Below, one piece after another: positions 1 to 5,785 of a DNA stretch of 8,250 nucleotides. Location: the NCBI GenBank assembly GCA_020852155.1, contig JADZBJ010000140.1:1-8250 (forward strand), read 5' to 3'. This stretch comes from Saprospiraceae bacterium. Lineage in GTDB: Bacteria; Bacteroidota; Bacteroidia; Chitinophagales; Saprospiraceae. The stretch's first letter is position 1. Every line of letters starts with the position of its first letter. The notes below the pieces were generated by a model that did not search any database, was not told where the DNA came from, and saw only the letters and a list, made by a program, of their open reading frames with translations. A program made the translations under genes and the position numbers.

Positions 1-202
1 CAGCGCCAACGAACATCATACCGTTTTTCAGTGTGCGTGACGGGTCAATCTCAAGGCGGCGTTTGGCATCGGCCGGATTGATGCCACGCTCGATCATGGA
101 CATGTTTTCTTTGTTTTGGAGGTAGCGCAATCCAAAGACCATCAAAAATGCGCCAAGGCTGACGATGATCGGGATCAAAACTGCTATTTCTTGCTTATCC
201 AT
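1..202 (-). CDS. DUF6249 domain membrane protein (5' part only)
   Basis: The reading frame starts at the ATG complementary to 200-202 and leaves the window at base 1, so only the first 67 residues are visible. They begin MDKQEIAVLIPIIVSLGAF and contain one hydrophobic segment at about residues 7-24. A short charged stretch follows (about 25-55) with the sequence MSMIERGINPADAKRRLEID. A single N-terminal membrane helix followed by a 'MIERGxxP' motif is what I know of the small DUF6249 family common in Bacteroidota. Its biochemical function is unknown to me; I infer an inner-membrane protein with its charged part in the cytoplasm. The frame was found by reading the reverse strand, and it is too short here to judge full length. 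The upstream side is the long repeat region, so it is probably not in a tight operon with fic. Confidence 0.75.
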   Translation of the reverse strand, partial: MDKQEIAVLIPIIVSLGAFLMVFGLRYLQNKENMSMIERGINPADAKRRLEIDPSRTLKNGMMFVGA

Positions 203-318
203 TGCTAAAATCAGGTTGAAAAGTGAAAGATTTTGTTGAACTCATCAACTTCGTTTTGTGATGATACGGCATAGGACAGCAGGTTTCCAAAATGGGTTAC
301 AGTTAGCGGGAATTTTTT

Positions 319-427
319 TGTTGAAAGTTGAGGATTGAAGTTGTTGAAAGTTGAAGTTGTTGAAAGTTGAATGTGGTTGAAAAGTTGAAGTTGTTGAAAG
401 TTGAATGTGGTTGAAAAGTTGTTGAAC
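319..427. repeat. GTTGAAAG-rich tandem tract with an exact 34-bp doublet
   Basis: The stretch is built almost only from the words GTTGAA, GTTGAAAG and GTGGTTGAAAAG. A 34-bp unit at 353-386 is repeated without mismatch at 387-420. On the other strand it reads as CAACTTTCAACTTTTC, low-complexity text of a kind I associate with Bacteroidota intergenic regions. It lies between the DUF6249 start at 202 and the stem-loop array. Open frames across it encode only repetitive Asn/Phe/Gln/Thr peptides and I do not call them genes. Confidence 0.85.
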
Positions 428-566
428 CATCAATATCCCCATCCCCGTTAGGGGATTCCTGTTTATAGCTAAATGTTTCAGATTTTTGAAAAACCCCGTC
501 AGGAGTTCCCTGTTTATAGATTTGGATTTGATAATGCCGTAAAAACCCCGTCAGGGGTTCCCTGTT
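424..566. repeat. Left copy of a 143-bp direct duplication
   Basis: Bases 424-566 match 689-831 at a constant offset of 265 bp, with six substitutions and no indels by my reading. The block starts at GAACCATCAATATCCCC and carries three stem-loop units (443, 494 and 546) with the two segments between them. The constant offset shows that a multi-unit segment was copied as one piece, rather than the units arising separately. Confidence 0.85.
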
Positions 567-832
567 TATATCTGAATGATTCAGATTTTTGAAAAACCCC
601 GTCAGGGGTTCCCTGTTTATAGCTAAATGTTTCAGATTTTTGAAAACCCCGTCAGGGGTTCCCTGTTTATAGATAAATGTGGTTGAACGAACCATCAATA
701 TCCCCATCCCCGTCAGGGGTTCCCTGTTTATAGCTAAATGTTTCAGATTTTTGAAAAACCCCGTCAGGGGTTCCCTGTTTATGGATTTGGATTTGATAAT
801 GCCGTAAAATCCCCGTCAGGGGTTCCCTGTTA
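443..832. repeat. Array of eight 25-nt stem-loop repeat units
   Basis: Units begin at 443, 494, 546, 597, 647, 708, 759 and 811, giving steps of 51, 52, 51, 50, 61, 51 and 52. The core is CCCCGTCAGGGG followed by TTCCCTGTTTATA; the last unit is truncated at its end. In most copies the core extends to AACCCC-GTCA-GGGGTT, a 6-bp stem with a 4-nt loop. On the minus strand several copies continue as GGGGTT followed by Ts, like a short intrinsic terminator. The segments between units are themselves reused: one containing AAATGTTTCAGATTTTTG follows units 1, 4 and 6, and one containing GGATTTGATAATGCCG follows units 2 and 7. This accounts for most of the gene-free stretch 203-829. The array lies directly downstream of fic on its transcribed strand. 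Confidence 0.9.
689..831. repeat. Right copy of the 143-bp direct duplication
   Basis: This is the second copy of the block at 424-566. It carries the more regular stem-loop units, all reading GTCAGGGG, whereas the left copy has GTTAGGGG and GTCAGGAG in its first two units. The block ends at 831, inside the fic stop codon (830-832), so the boundary of the duplication coincides with the 3' end of that gene. Confidence 0.85.
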
Positions 833-1594
833 AACCACCGACATCAATAGAAAAGGCAGGGCCATGTTATAATTCAGGCTTTCGTATTCAAGTCCCAATT
901 GCCTGATATTTTGGTAATATTCAGCATGATGCTGATAGTAAACGCGTTCATTTTGCAAAAACCAGGCTTTTTCGCCAAATTTCTCAGCCAGAAACCATTT
1001 TTCAATCAGGCGTGCAGATCGTCCGTTTCCATCATTCCAGGGGTGAATTTTTACAAAAACCAAATGTAGCATCGAAGCATAGTAGCAAGCCTCCTTGAGC
1101 GACATGTCCATTTCCAGCAAAACATTTAGGTCAGCGAAGAATTTCTCCATTTCGACCTCAACCATTCCCGGCGGTGCGGCGACATATTCTATACGGCCAT
1201 CCTCGGTGGCTACATACATGTTCTGGGTTCGGTATCTGCCTTGCCATGTTTTGGTGAGCAGATGCTGACTCAATAATTGGTGGGCGTTTTTTATATTTTG
1301 CTCATTCAATGGATTGGTTTGGGCAAAAATATACGCCCGATACAGATCGTCTGTTTTTTTTGAATAATCAGGTTGAAATGAAATACCATCTCTTTTATAT
1401 CGGATATAACTGTCTAATTCAATGTCTTCCCCTTCGATCTTGCTGCTGAAAACAGAAGCCACTGAAGTGTAGAAACTGAAATCAGCGGTGGATAAATCAG
1501 CGTCTTTCAATGCATTGAATTTATCCGAAAGGCTATCCGGCACGCAGGCCAGGTAGTCATGTATTAAATCCTGATGGATGATCTTCAATGCCAT
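830..1594 (-). CDS. Fic family protein, class II autoinhibited type
   Basis: Fic-domain enzymes usually transfer AMP from ATP to a hydroxyl side chain of a target protein in the cytoplasm. From the ATG at 1594 the protein has 254 residues. The catalytic motif HPWNDGNGRSAR is complete at 184-195, with His184, Asp188, Asn190, Arg192 and Arg195; Trp replaces the usual Phe. The flap region lies just after QNMYVATEDGR (about 125-145). The N-terminal helix carries SSKIEG at 50-55, which fits the inhibitory [S/T]xxxE[G/N] motif of class II Fic proteins, with Glu54 as the expected inhibitory residue. An in-frame ATG at 1660 would add 22 residues. I prefer 1594 because the family normally starts close to the IIHQDLIHDYL helix and a -7-like box lies between the two ATGs. 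No separate antitoxin gene is next to it, as expected for class II. The target is unknown. Confidence 0.93.
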   Translation of the reverse strand: MALKIIHQDLIHDYLACVPDSLSDKFNALKDADLSTADFSFYTSVASVFSSKIEGEDIELDSYIRYKRDGISFQPDYSKKTDDLYRAYIFAQTNPLNEQNIKNAHQLLSQHLLTKTWQGRYRTQNMYVATEDGRIEYVAAPPGMVEVEMEKFFADLNVLLEMDMSLKEACYYASMLHLVFVKIHPWNDGNGRSARLIEKWFLAEKFGEKAWFLQNERVYYQHHAEYYQNIRQLGLEYESLNYNMALPFLLMSVV

Positions 1595-1614
1595 GAGTGC
1601 TGTAGTTCGTCTGG

Positions 1615-1622
1615 CAAATGTA
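1615..1622 (-). promoter_or_regulatory. Possible -7 box of the fic promoter
   Basis: The minus strand reads TACATTTG, a full match to the Bacteroidota TAnnTTTG -7 element. It lies 20 nt upstream of the preferred fic start at 1594, so transcription would begin about a dozen bases before that ATG and after the alternative ATG at 1660. No convincing TTG -33 element is present at the expected distance, so this is only suggestive. Confidence 0.35.
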
Positions 1623-1703
1623 AGCCAGCTATGAAGAAAGTTACAGGTAGAGAATCCCATTCACCGATTCGTCGCAAAAAACAGTACATTCCTCTGATAT
1701 TTC

Positions 1704-1735
1704 TTGCTTTTATACTGCTGAAAATCCCACCTTTG
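1704..1735 (+). promoter_or_regulatory. Weak candidate promoter of the SPFH gene
   Basis: TTG at 1704-1706 is followed after 21 bases by CACCTTTG at 1728-1735, a seven-of-eight match to TAnnTTTG. The leader to the ATG at 1781 would be about 40 nt. The mismatch at the first T and the slightly long spacer keep confidence low. Confidence 0.3.
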
Positions 1736-1780
1736 ATCTTCCTCCTTTGACCTTAGTTTTTAAACCAATTCAAATCCATT

Positions 1781-2695
1781 ATGTATATAGCAATCATTCT
1801 TTTAGTGCTGGTGGCGCTTAGCGTTGTCACTGTTCAACAGGGCACTGTGGCCATCACGACCATTTTCGGTAAGTACAACCGTACATTATATCCCGGTCTG
1901 AGTTTCAGAATTCCGATTATTGAAACCGTTTTCAAGCGCATTTCAGTACAAAACCGCGCAGTGGAATTGACCTTCCAGGCTGTCACCATTGACCAGGCCA
2001 ACGTGCATTTCACCTCGCTGCTGCTTTTTTCTGTGATGGATAATGCCGAAGAGACGGTCAAAAAAGTAGCCTTCCGATTCGTCAGTGACCGCGATTTTAT
2101 GGCCACCCTGACGCGCACTGTTGAAGGCAGCATCCGCGCTTTCGTTGCGACTAAAAAGCAACAGGAAATCCTGTCACTGCGTCGTGAAATTACCGAAGCC
2201 GTAAAAACCAACGTGGATCACATGCTCGAAGACTGGGGCTTCCACCTGATTGACCTTCAGATCAACGACATTACTTTTGATGAAGAAGTCATGCGCTCCA
2301 TGTCTAAAATCGTTGCGGCCAACAACCTGAAAGCCGCTGCCGAAAACGAAGGTCAGGCACTGCTCATTACCAAAACCAAAGCCGCCGAAGCGGAAGGTAA
2401 TGCCATCAAAATCGCTGCTGAAGCCGAACGTGAAGCGGCCCGGATGCGCGGTCAGGCCGTTGCCCTCTTCCGCGAAGAAGTAGCCAAGGGTATGAGCCAG
2501 GCCGCCAAAGAAATGAGCGACGCCAACCTCGACACGTCAGTGATCCTGTTCTCTATGTGGACAGAAGCTATCAAGAATTTCACCGAAAACGGCAAAGGGA
2601 ACATCATTTTCCTCGACGGCTCAGTGGACGGTATGCAAAAAACCATGAAGGAAATGATGGCGCTCAGTTCCGTGGATTATGCCAGCAAAAAATAA
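1781..2695 (+). CDS. SPFH/Band 7 (prohibitin-like) membrane protein
   Basis: The 304-residue protein has an N-terminal hydrophobic segment (about 2-18). The SPFH/PHB domain follows from VQQGTVAITTIFGKYNRTLYPG (18-39) to about residue 175. It shows the usual hallmarks: the 'v.G...PGL.F.iP' entry, a central beta-rich core, and the FHLIDLQINDITFDEEV stretch (154-170). A long Ala/Glu-rich helical segment runs from about 178 to 245 and probably forms a coiled coil. A short hydrophobic-containing tail (253-280) precedes the C-terminus. Family members assemble into large ring- or cage-like oligomers on membranes and influence lipid domains or membrane proteases. No protease partner such as FtsH or NfeD is adjacent, so the partner cannot be named. 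The start is supported by the membrane segment beginning immediately at Met1. The gene is convergent with the isoprenoid-enzyme gene, and both end in the inverted-repeat region. Confidence 0.92.
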   Translation: MYIAIILLVLVALSVVTVQQGTVAITTIFGKYNRTLYPGLSFRIPIIETVFKRISVQNRAVELTFQAVTIDQANVHFTSLLLFSVMDNAEETVKKVAFRFVSDRDFMATLTRTVEGSIRAFVATKKQQEILSLRREITEAVKTNVDHMLEDWGFHLIDLQINDITFDEEVMRSMSKIVAANNLKAAAENEGQALLITKTKAAEAEGNAIKIAAEAEREAARMRGQAVALFREEVAKGMSQAAKEMSDANLDTSVILFSMWTEAIKNFTENGKGNIIFLDGSVDGMQKTMKEMMALSSVDYASKK

Positions 2696-2841
2696 TTGAT
2701 TCGATTAAGTCCGATTGATTCGATTGCCCTCGTAGAGTAATGGCACGCGGATAACGCGGATACTCGTAACGCGGATTTTGGTGACACAACTGGGTACCAC
2801 CCAAATGTATCAATCAAATCAATCGGACTTAATCGGATCAA
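2696..2841. repeat. Long imperfect inverted repeat between convergent genes
   Basis: The left arm 2702-2726 and right arm 2811-2835 are reverse complements at 24 of 25 positions. Weaker complementarity extends outward to about 2696 and 2841. The arms are built from GATTAAGTCCGATTGATT. The loop of about 84 nt holds three copies of ACGCGGAT. The repeat starts directly after the SPFH stop codon, and its right arm overlaps the last codons of the minus-strand gene. It could act as a bidirectional transcription end or be a small mobile palindrome; there is no T-tract of the classical intrinsic type. Confidence 0.8.
2745..2776 (+). repeat. ACGCGGAT short repeats (three copies)
   Basis: ACGCGGAT occurs at 2745-2752, 2754-2761 and 2769-2776. 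The first two form a 9-bp tandem pair. They lie within the loop of the inverted repeat. I know of no bound protein for this word. Confidence 0.75.
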
Positions 2842-2854
2842 TCGGACTTAATCG
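2818..2854 (-). repeat. 19-bp tandem repeat encoding the end of the isoprenoid enzyme
   Basis: The plus-strand word ATCAATCGGACTTAATCG occurs at 2818-2835 and 2837-2854, a period of 19 bp. Because 19 is not a multiple of three, the two copies are read in different frames on the minus strand. The copy met first gives RLSPID, and the second gives PIKSD and then TGA. The stop codon of the gene is thus created by the frame shift between repeat copies. Confidence 0.85.
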
Positions 2855-3835
2855 AAACAATTCCCTTCCTGCTTCGATACGATTGGGCCAGCGTTCCATA
2901 TCAACCACCATAACATGGCGGTTGTGCAATGGAAGTTGGCCCAATTTTTTTTGTGTCCGGCGATAGTGTGACAGGCAAACCCGTGTAATGCTGACCAAAA
3001 AATGCACGATGGCAACGGTTGTCCCGGTACGGAAGTGATGGTCGCTGGATGCCCGAATGGCTTTGTACGTCATGCTGACCTGCGTTTGAAACATGGATTC
3101 CAGCAAGGTCAGTTCGCCATTGCGCAACAACCTTAAAGCCAGCGTTTCGACACCGGCCTGATGGTCAAACCAGACATCGAAAATATCATCGCAGAGTTGA
3201 ATCAAACCGCCGGTCAAGTGCCAGGCCGCCCGCTCCTGGTCGCTCAGTGCATTGTCCATCAGGCATCGGAACAACAACACCGACGAGCCGCCTTTTTCTT
3301 GTGTGATATCGCTTAACTCCTGAATACTCAGTACCTGAGCATGTGTCTGCTGTCGCCCCTGTGCTTCGATGTTGAACACGCGGTGCAGGCAGTTTTCGAA
3401 CTGATTGGCGTGAATTGGCGGCAAGGTCTCATGTACATTTTTCAGAAAATGCAAGGACAGACCGCGCTCGTCGGCAACGGCCCCGTATTGTTCCGGGTTA
3501 TTATGCCATAAGATGCTGGCGTCATCCTGAGCGCGCCAGTCGTCGGCCAGATCGTCAAAAAAACAGGCCAGGGCCGAGAGGTTGGAAAAACGCTGTCGCT
3601 CATGGTTGTTTCTGCTGCGACCGCGCAACGCGCAAAACAACGTAGCAAGAAAAGCTGTACCGTAAAAGTAGTGTTTTAATCGCTTTTTTTCCTGATGATT
3701 CAGCGGGGCAGGGTGGGGGAGTGATAAATCGCTGAGGCCTTTTTTTCTGAAATACAACATCGCCTGGCCGAAGGTAAAGACCAGCCAGGAAGTTGCCAGG
3801 AGCAAGTGATAAACATGTCGGATACCTTTCAGCAT
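2819..3835 (-). CDS. Class 1 isoprenoid biosynthesis-type enzyme
   Basis: The protein has 338 residues. It carries two Asp-rich motifs of the class I isoprenoid synthase fold: FFDDLADDW at 92-100 (Asp94, Asp95, Asp98, Asp99) and IQLCDDIFDVWFD at 212-224 (Asp216, Asp217, Asp220, Asp224). In this fold the two Asp clusters bind Mg2+ and a prenyl diphosphate. The second motif resembles the QxxDDxxD of trans-prenyl transferases. ITQEKGGSS (177-185) could supply a diphosphate-binding Lys, by analogy with that family. Hydrophobic stretches at about 9-29, 57-70 and 272-288 suggest membrane association. The rest has little similarity to standard farnesyl or geranylgeranyl synthases or to squalene/phytoene synthases, so the substrate is unknown. 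The last 11 residues come from the 19-bp repeat. It stands alone on its strand and is divergent from yicC. Confidence 0.72.
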   Translation of the reverse strand: MLKGIRHVYHLLLATSWLVFTFGQAMLYFRKKGLSDLSLPHPAPLNHQEKKRLKHYFYGTAFLATLFCALRGRSRNNHERQRFSNLSALACFFDDLADDWRAQDDASILWHNNPEQYGAVADERGLSLHFLKNVHETLPPIHANQFENCLHRVFNIEAQGRQQTHAQVLSIQELSDITQEKGGSSVLLFRCLMDNALSDQERAAWHLTGGLIQLCDDIFDVWFDHQAGVETLALRLLRNGELTLLESMFQTQVSMTYKAIRASSDHHFRTGTTVAIVHFLVSITRVCLSHYRRTQKKLGQLPLHNRHVMVVDMERWPNRIEAGRELFRLSPIDPIKSD

Positions 3836-3899
3836 TGTCGTGCAAAGAACGCAAGAGTTCGGGCAACACGGGTATTTTCATTATCACCTTAAAAAACTG

Positions 3900-3907
3900 T
3901 ACTTTTG
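3900..3907 (+). promoter_or_regulatory. Probable -7 box of the yicC promoter
   Basis: TACTTTTG is a full match to the Bacteroidota TAnnTTTG element. A T-rich TTTTCA at 3875-3880 sits at about the -33 distance but lacks the usual TTG. Transcription would begin near 3914 and leave a leader of about 120 nt before the yicC ATG. Confidence 0.45.
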
Positions 3908-3980
3908 TCGGCTTTTATTTTCGGTAGTGGCAGATTTTGACTGGTGTTGCCCACCTAACATCTTGATTGTCAGTTTGGTA

Positions 3981-4003
3981 TTCATCATTCATCATTCATC
4001 ATT
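3981..4003 (+). repeat. TTCATCA heptanucleotide repeat in the yicC leader
   Basis: Three perfect tandem copies of TTCATCA (3981-4001), followed by TT, lie about 35 bp before the yicC start. An in-frame upstream ATG at 3967 would translate this simple repeat as SSFIIHHYLFF, which argues that the upstream ATG is not the real start. Confidence 0.8.
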
Positions 4004-4035
4004 ACCTATTTTTCAATCCTTTCCTGGTTCACCTT

Positions 4036-4911
4036 ATGTTGCTTTCCATGACCGGTTACGGACGCGCTTCTGGCAGATATGCCGAGAAATCCATAGCTGT
4101 CGAAGTACGGGCCGTTAATGCCAAAATCACCGATCTTAAATTACGATTGCCCGGCGATTACAAAGAGCGCGAAATCGAACTTCGCAAACTCATCACTGAC
4201 CATGCCGATCGAGGCAAACTGGATGTGTTGGTCGAAGTCCAAAACGCCGACGGTACAGCGTCGGTGACCCTCAATGAAGCCTTATTCAGGGGTTATCACC
4301 GCGAGCTATCCCGGTTGACCCAGGAATTGAATCTTCCACAAACCGATCTGTTACAGGCTATCCTGCGCATTCCAAACGTCGTTGCAACCCCAACGGGTGA
4401 TATTGATGAAAATGAATGGGCGGCTATTTGTAACACGGTGACTCAGGCGCTGGATAATTTCAAGAACTTCCGCATGGAAGAGGGTAAGGCCCTGGAGGTT
4501 GACCTGCGTCATCGGGTAAAAAATATTATTTCCCTGCTTGAGCAGACGCGCCCTTTTGAACAGGAGCGCTTTGTTAAAATGCGCGAACGCATGCGGAGCA
4601 ATATGGAGGAAAATTTCGGTAAGGAGAACCTCGACAAGAATCGTTTTGAGCAGGAAATTCTTTATTACCTCGAAAAATTAGACTGCACTGAAGAGCGCGT
4701 TCGCCTCGAACAGCACTGTAAATATTTTCAGGAACACCTTGATAATAGACAGGAATCAGTGGGCCGCCCATTGGGTTTTATCTCCCAGGAAATGGGCCGC
4801 GAAATCAATACGCTCGGCGCCAAGGCCTATGATGCAGATATTCAGCGTTTGGTCGTTCAGATGAAAGACGAACTGGAGAAAATCAAGGAGCAATTAGCGA
4901 ATGTGCTTTAA
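4036..4911 (+). CDS. yicC: YicC/YloC family endoribonuclease
   Basis: The 291-residue protein begins MLLSMTGYGRASG, the signature start of YicC proteins; the E. coli homologue is of similar length. An N-terminal YicC-like domain covers about 1-155, with conserved VEVRAVNAK (22-30) and RGKLDVLVEVQ (59-69). The C-terminal DUF1732 domain (about 205-291) has YYLEKLDCTEERVRLEQH (210-227) and then the highly conserved FISQEMGREINTLGAKA (248-264). Family members are metal-dependent cytoplasmic endoribonucleases; the E. coli protein takes part in small-RNA turnover. A longer frame from the ATG at 3967 adds 23 residues encoded by a simple repeat and is rejected; 4048 is a possible shorter start. The C-terminus reads QLANVL where many homologues end with QNIE, a small change. 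Guanylate kinase, often next to yicC in this phylum, is absent here. Confidence 0.95.
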   Translation: MLLSMTGYGRASGRYAEKSIAVEVRAVNAKITDLKLRLPGDYKEREIELRKLITDHADRGKLDVLVEVQNADGTASVTLNEALFRGYHRELSRLTQELNLPQTDLLQAILRIPNVVATPTGDIDENEWAAICNTVTQALDNFKNFRMEEGKALEVDLRHRVKNIISLLEQTRPFEQERFVKMRERMRSNMEENFGKENLDKNRFEQEILYYLEKLDCTEERVRLEQHCKYFQEHLDNRQESVGRPLGFISQEMGREINTLGAKAYDADIQRLVVQMKDELEKIKEQLANVL

Positions 4912-4915
4912 TACG

Positions 4916-4947
4916 CGTTTACGAAACTTTCAAAGTTTTCGTAAACG
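4916..4947 (+). terminator. Hairpin downstream of yicC
   Basis: The arm CGTTTACGAAA (4916-4926) is exactly complementary to 4937-4947. The stem can continue around CTTTCAAAG with one bulged base. It starts 4 nt after the yicC stop codon. No run of T follows, so it may act as an RNA 3'-end stabiliser as much as a terminator. Confidence 0.6.
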
Positions 4948-4953
4948 TAAACG

Positions 4954-5004
4954 TACAAGAACAGGGTTATGAAACTTTTAAAGTTTCATAACCCTGTTCT
5001 TGTA
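4954..5004. terminator. 51-bp near-perfect palindrome between convergent genes
   Basis: The segment is a perfect palindrome around base 4979: each base from 4954 to 4978 pairs with its partner from 5004 back to 4980. It gives a stem of over 20 bp with a tiny AT loop. It lies 9 bp beyond the lipoprotein stop codon (minus strand) and 42 bp beyond the yicC stop (plus strand), the expected place for a bidirectional terminator. Only weak T-richness (TTATT) follows on the plus strand. Confidence 0.7.
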
Positions 5005-5013
5005 TTATTCACA

Positions 5014-5727
5014 TCATTTCCGGTTGCTGTCTTGCTTGGCAAATACTTTGCGCAGCAATTCAGACGTGCGGGAAGTCTTGTTTCGGCGGATATTTTTTTC
5101 CTCTTCACCTACTTTTGAGAAAAGTCCTTTCAGGGCCTCATTGGTGACATAATCGTCAAGGTCATTGTTGATCTTGTTGACCATCGGAATTTTGTTGTAG
5201 GTGTCAGCAGCCCTTTTCCACAGGGTGTTTGCGCCTACTTTTTCCAGCGAATTGACGATTTTCGGGTTGAATTTTTCGTAAAGTTGTGTACTCGTGGTGC
5301 GTTGCAGATAACTTGTTGCAGCGTTATCAGTACCCATCAGGATGTTCGTAGCATCCTGAATGGTCATGCTTTTGATGGCCGATACGAAAATTGGCTTGGC
5401 TTCTGTGGCGGCATCTTCTGCACCACGATTGATCTTTTCAATCAGTTCAGCCTCGATATTGCTGAAACCGGGTAATACTTTCAACCGATCAGTTACCTGA
5501 CGGACATTCGAGGGCAACAAAATTTTATAAGGGCCGTCAAGATAACCGCCTTTTTTAGCCAAAGATTCTGCGCCTTTACTAATGCCGTTGGTCAGCGCTT
5601 CTTTCAAACCGCGGCCGATTTCATCAAGACTGGGTTCTGAAAGGACTTCCTTGGCAACCTGTTGCAGCGTATCGCATGAACTGAAGAACAGGCCAAACGC
5701 CAGAAACAAAAACGATAGTTTTTTCAT
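5014..5727 (-). CDS. DUF4197 domain lipoprotein
   Basis: The 237-residue protein begins MKKLSFLFLAFGLFFSSC, a lipoprotein signal peptide with Cys18 in the lipobox, so it is probably anchored in an envelope membrane and faces the periplasm or the surface. The DUF4197 domain fills the rest (about 33-232). It has LKEALTNGISKGAESLAKKGGYL (41-63), EKINRGAEDAATEAKPIFVSAIKSMTIQDATNIL (97-130) and the C-terminal DDYVTNEALKGLF plus EEEKNIRRNKTSRTSELLRKVF (190-229), in the order I know for the family. Its molecular function is unknown to me. A longer frame to 5847 runs into hutH and places 40 residues before the signal peptide, so I chose the ATG at 5727, which follows an AT-rich leader. It begins 58 bp downstream of hutH on the same strand, which suggests co-transcription. 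Confidence 0.93.
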   Translation of the reverse strand: MKKLSFLFLAFGLFFSSCDTLQQVAKEVLSEPSLDEIGRGLKEALTNGISKGAESLAKKGGYLDGPYKILLPSNVRQVTDRLKVLPGFSNIEAELIEKINRGAEDAATEAKPIFVSAIKSMTIQDATNILMGTDNAATSYLQRTTSTQLYEKFNPKIVNSLEKVGANTLWKRAADTYNKIPMVNKINNDLDDYVTNEALKGLFSKVGEEEKNIRRNKTSRTSELLRKVFAKQDSNRK

Positions 5728-5785
5728 AATATATTGATTGTGAAAAGGTTGTACGGCGGTTAGCCCACCTTGGGTTTTGTGAAAA

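Noticed and set aside
303..707. Minus-strand 134-codon frame with repeated YKQGTPDGVF-like peptides
   Set aside because: It is only the translation of the stem-loop repeats. The peptide changes frame whenever the step is not a multiple of three, and there is no supporting start context.
443..832. CRISPR array
   Set aside because: The units are regularly spaced, but the segments between them repeat each other and lie inside a 143-bp duplicated block, and no cas gene is in the window.
1595..1660. N-terminal extension of Fic from the ATG at 1660
   Set aside because: The extra 22 residues resemble no part of the Fic family, and a -7-like box lies inside this stretch.
3967..4035. N-terminal extension of YicC from the ATG at 3967
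   Set aside because: It translates a TTCATCA simple repeat; the YicC family starts at the SMTGYGR motif.
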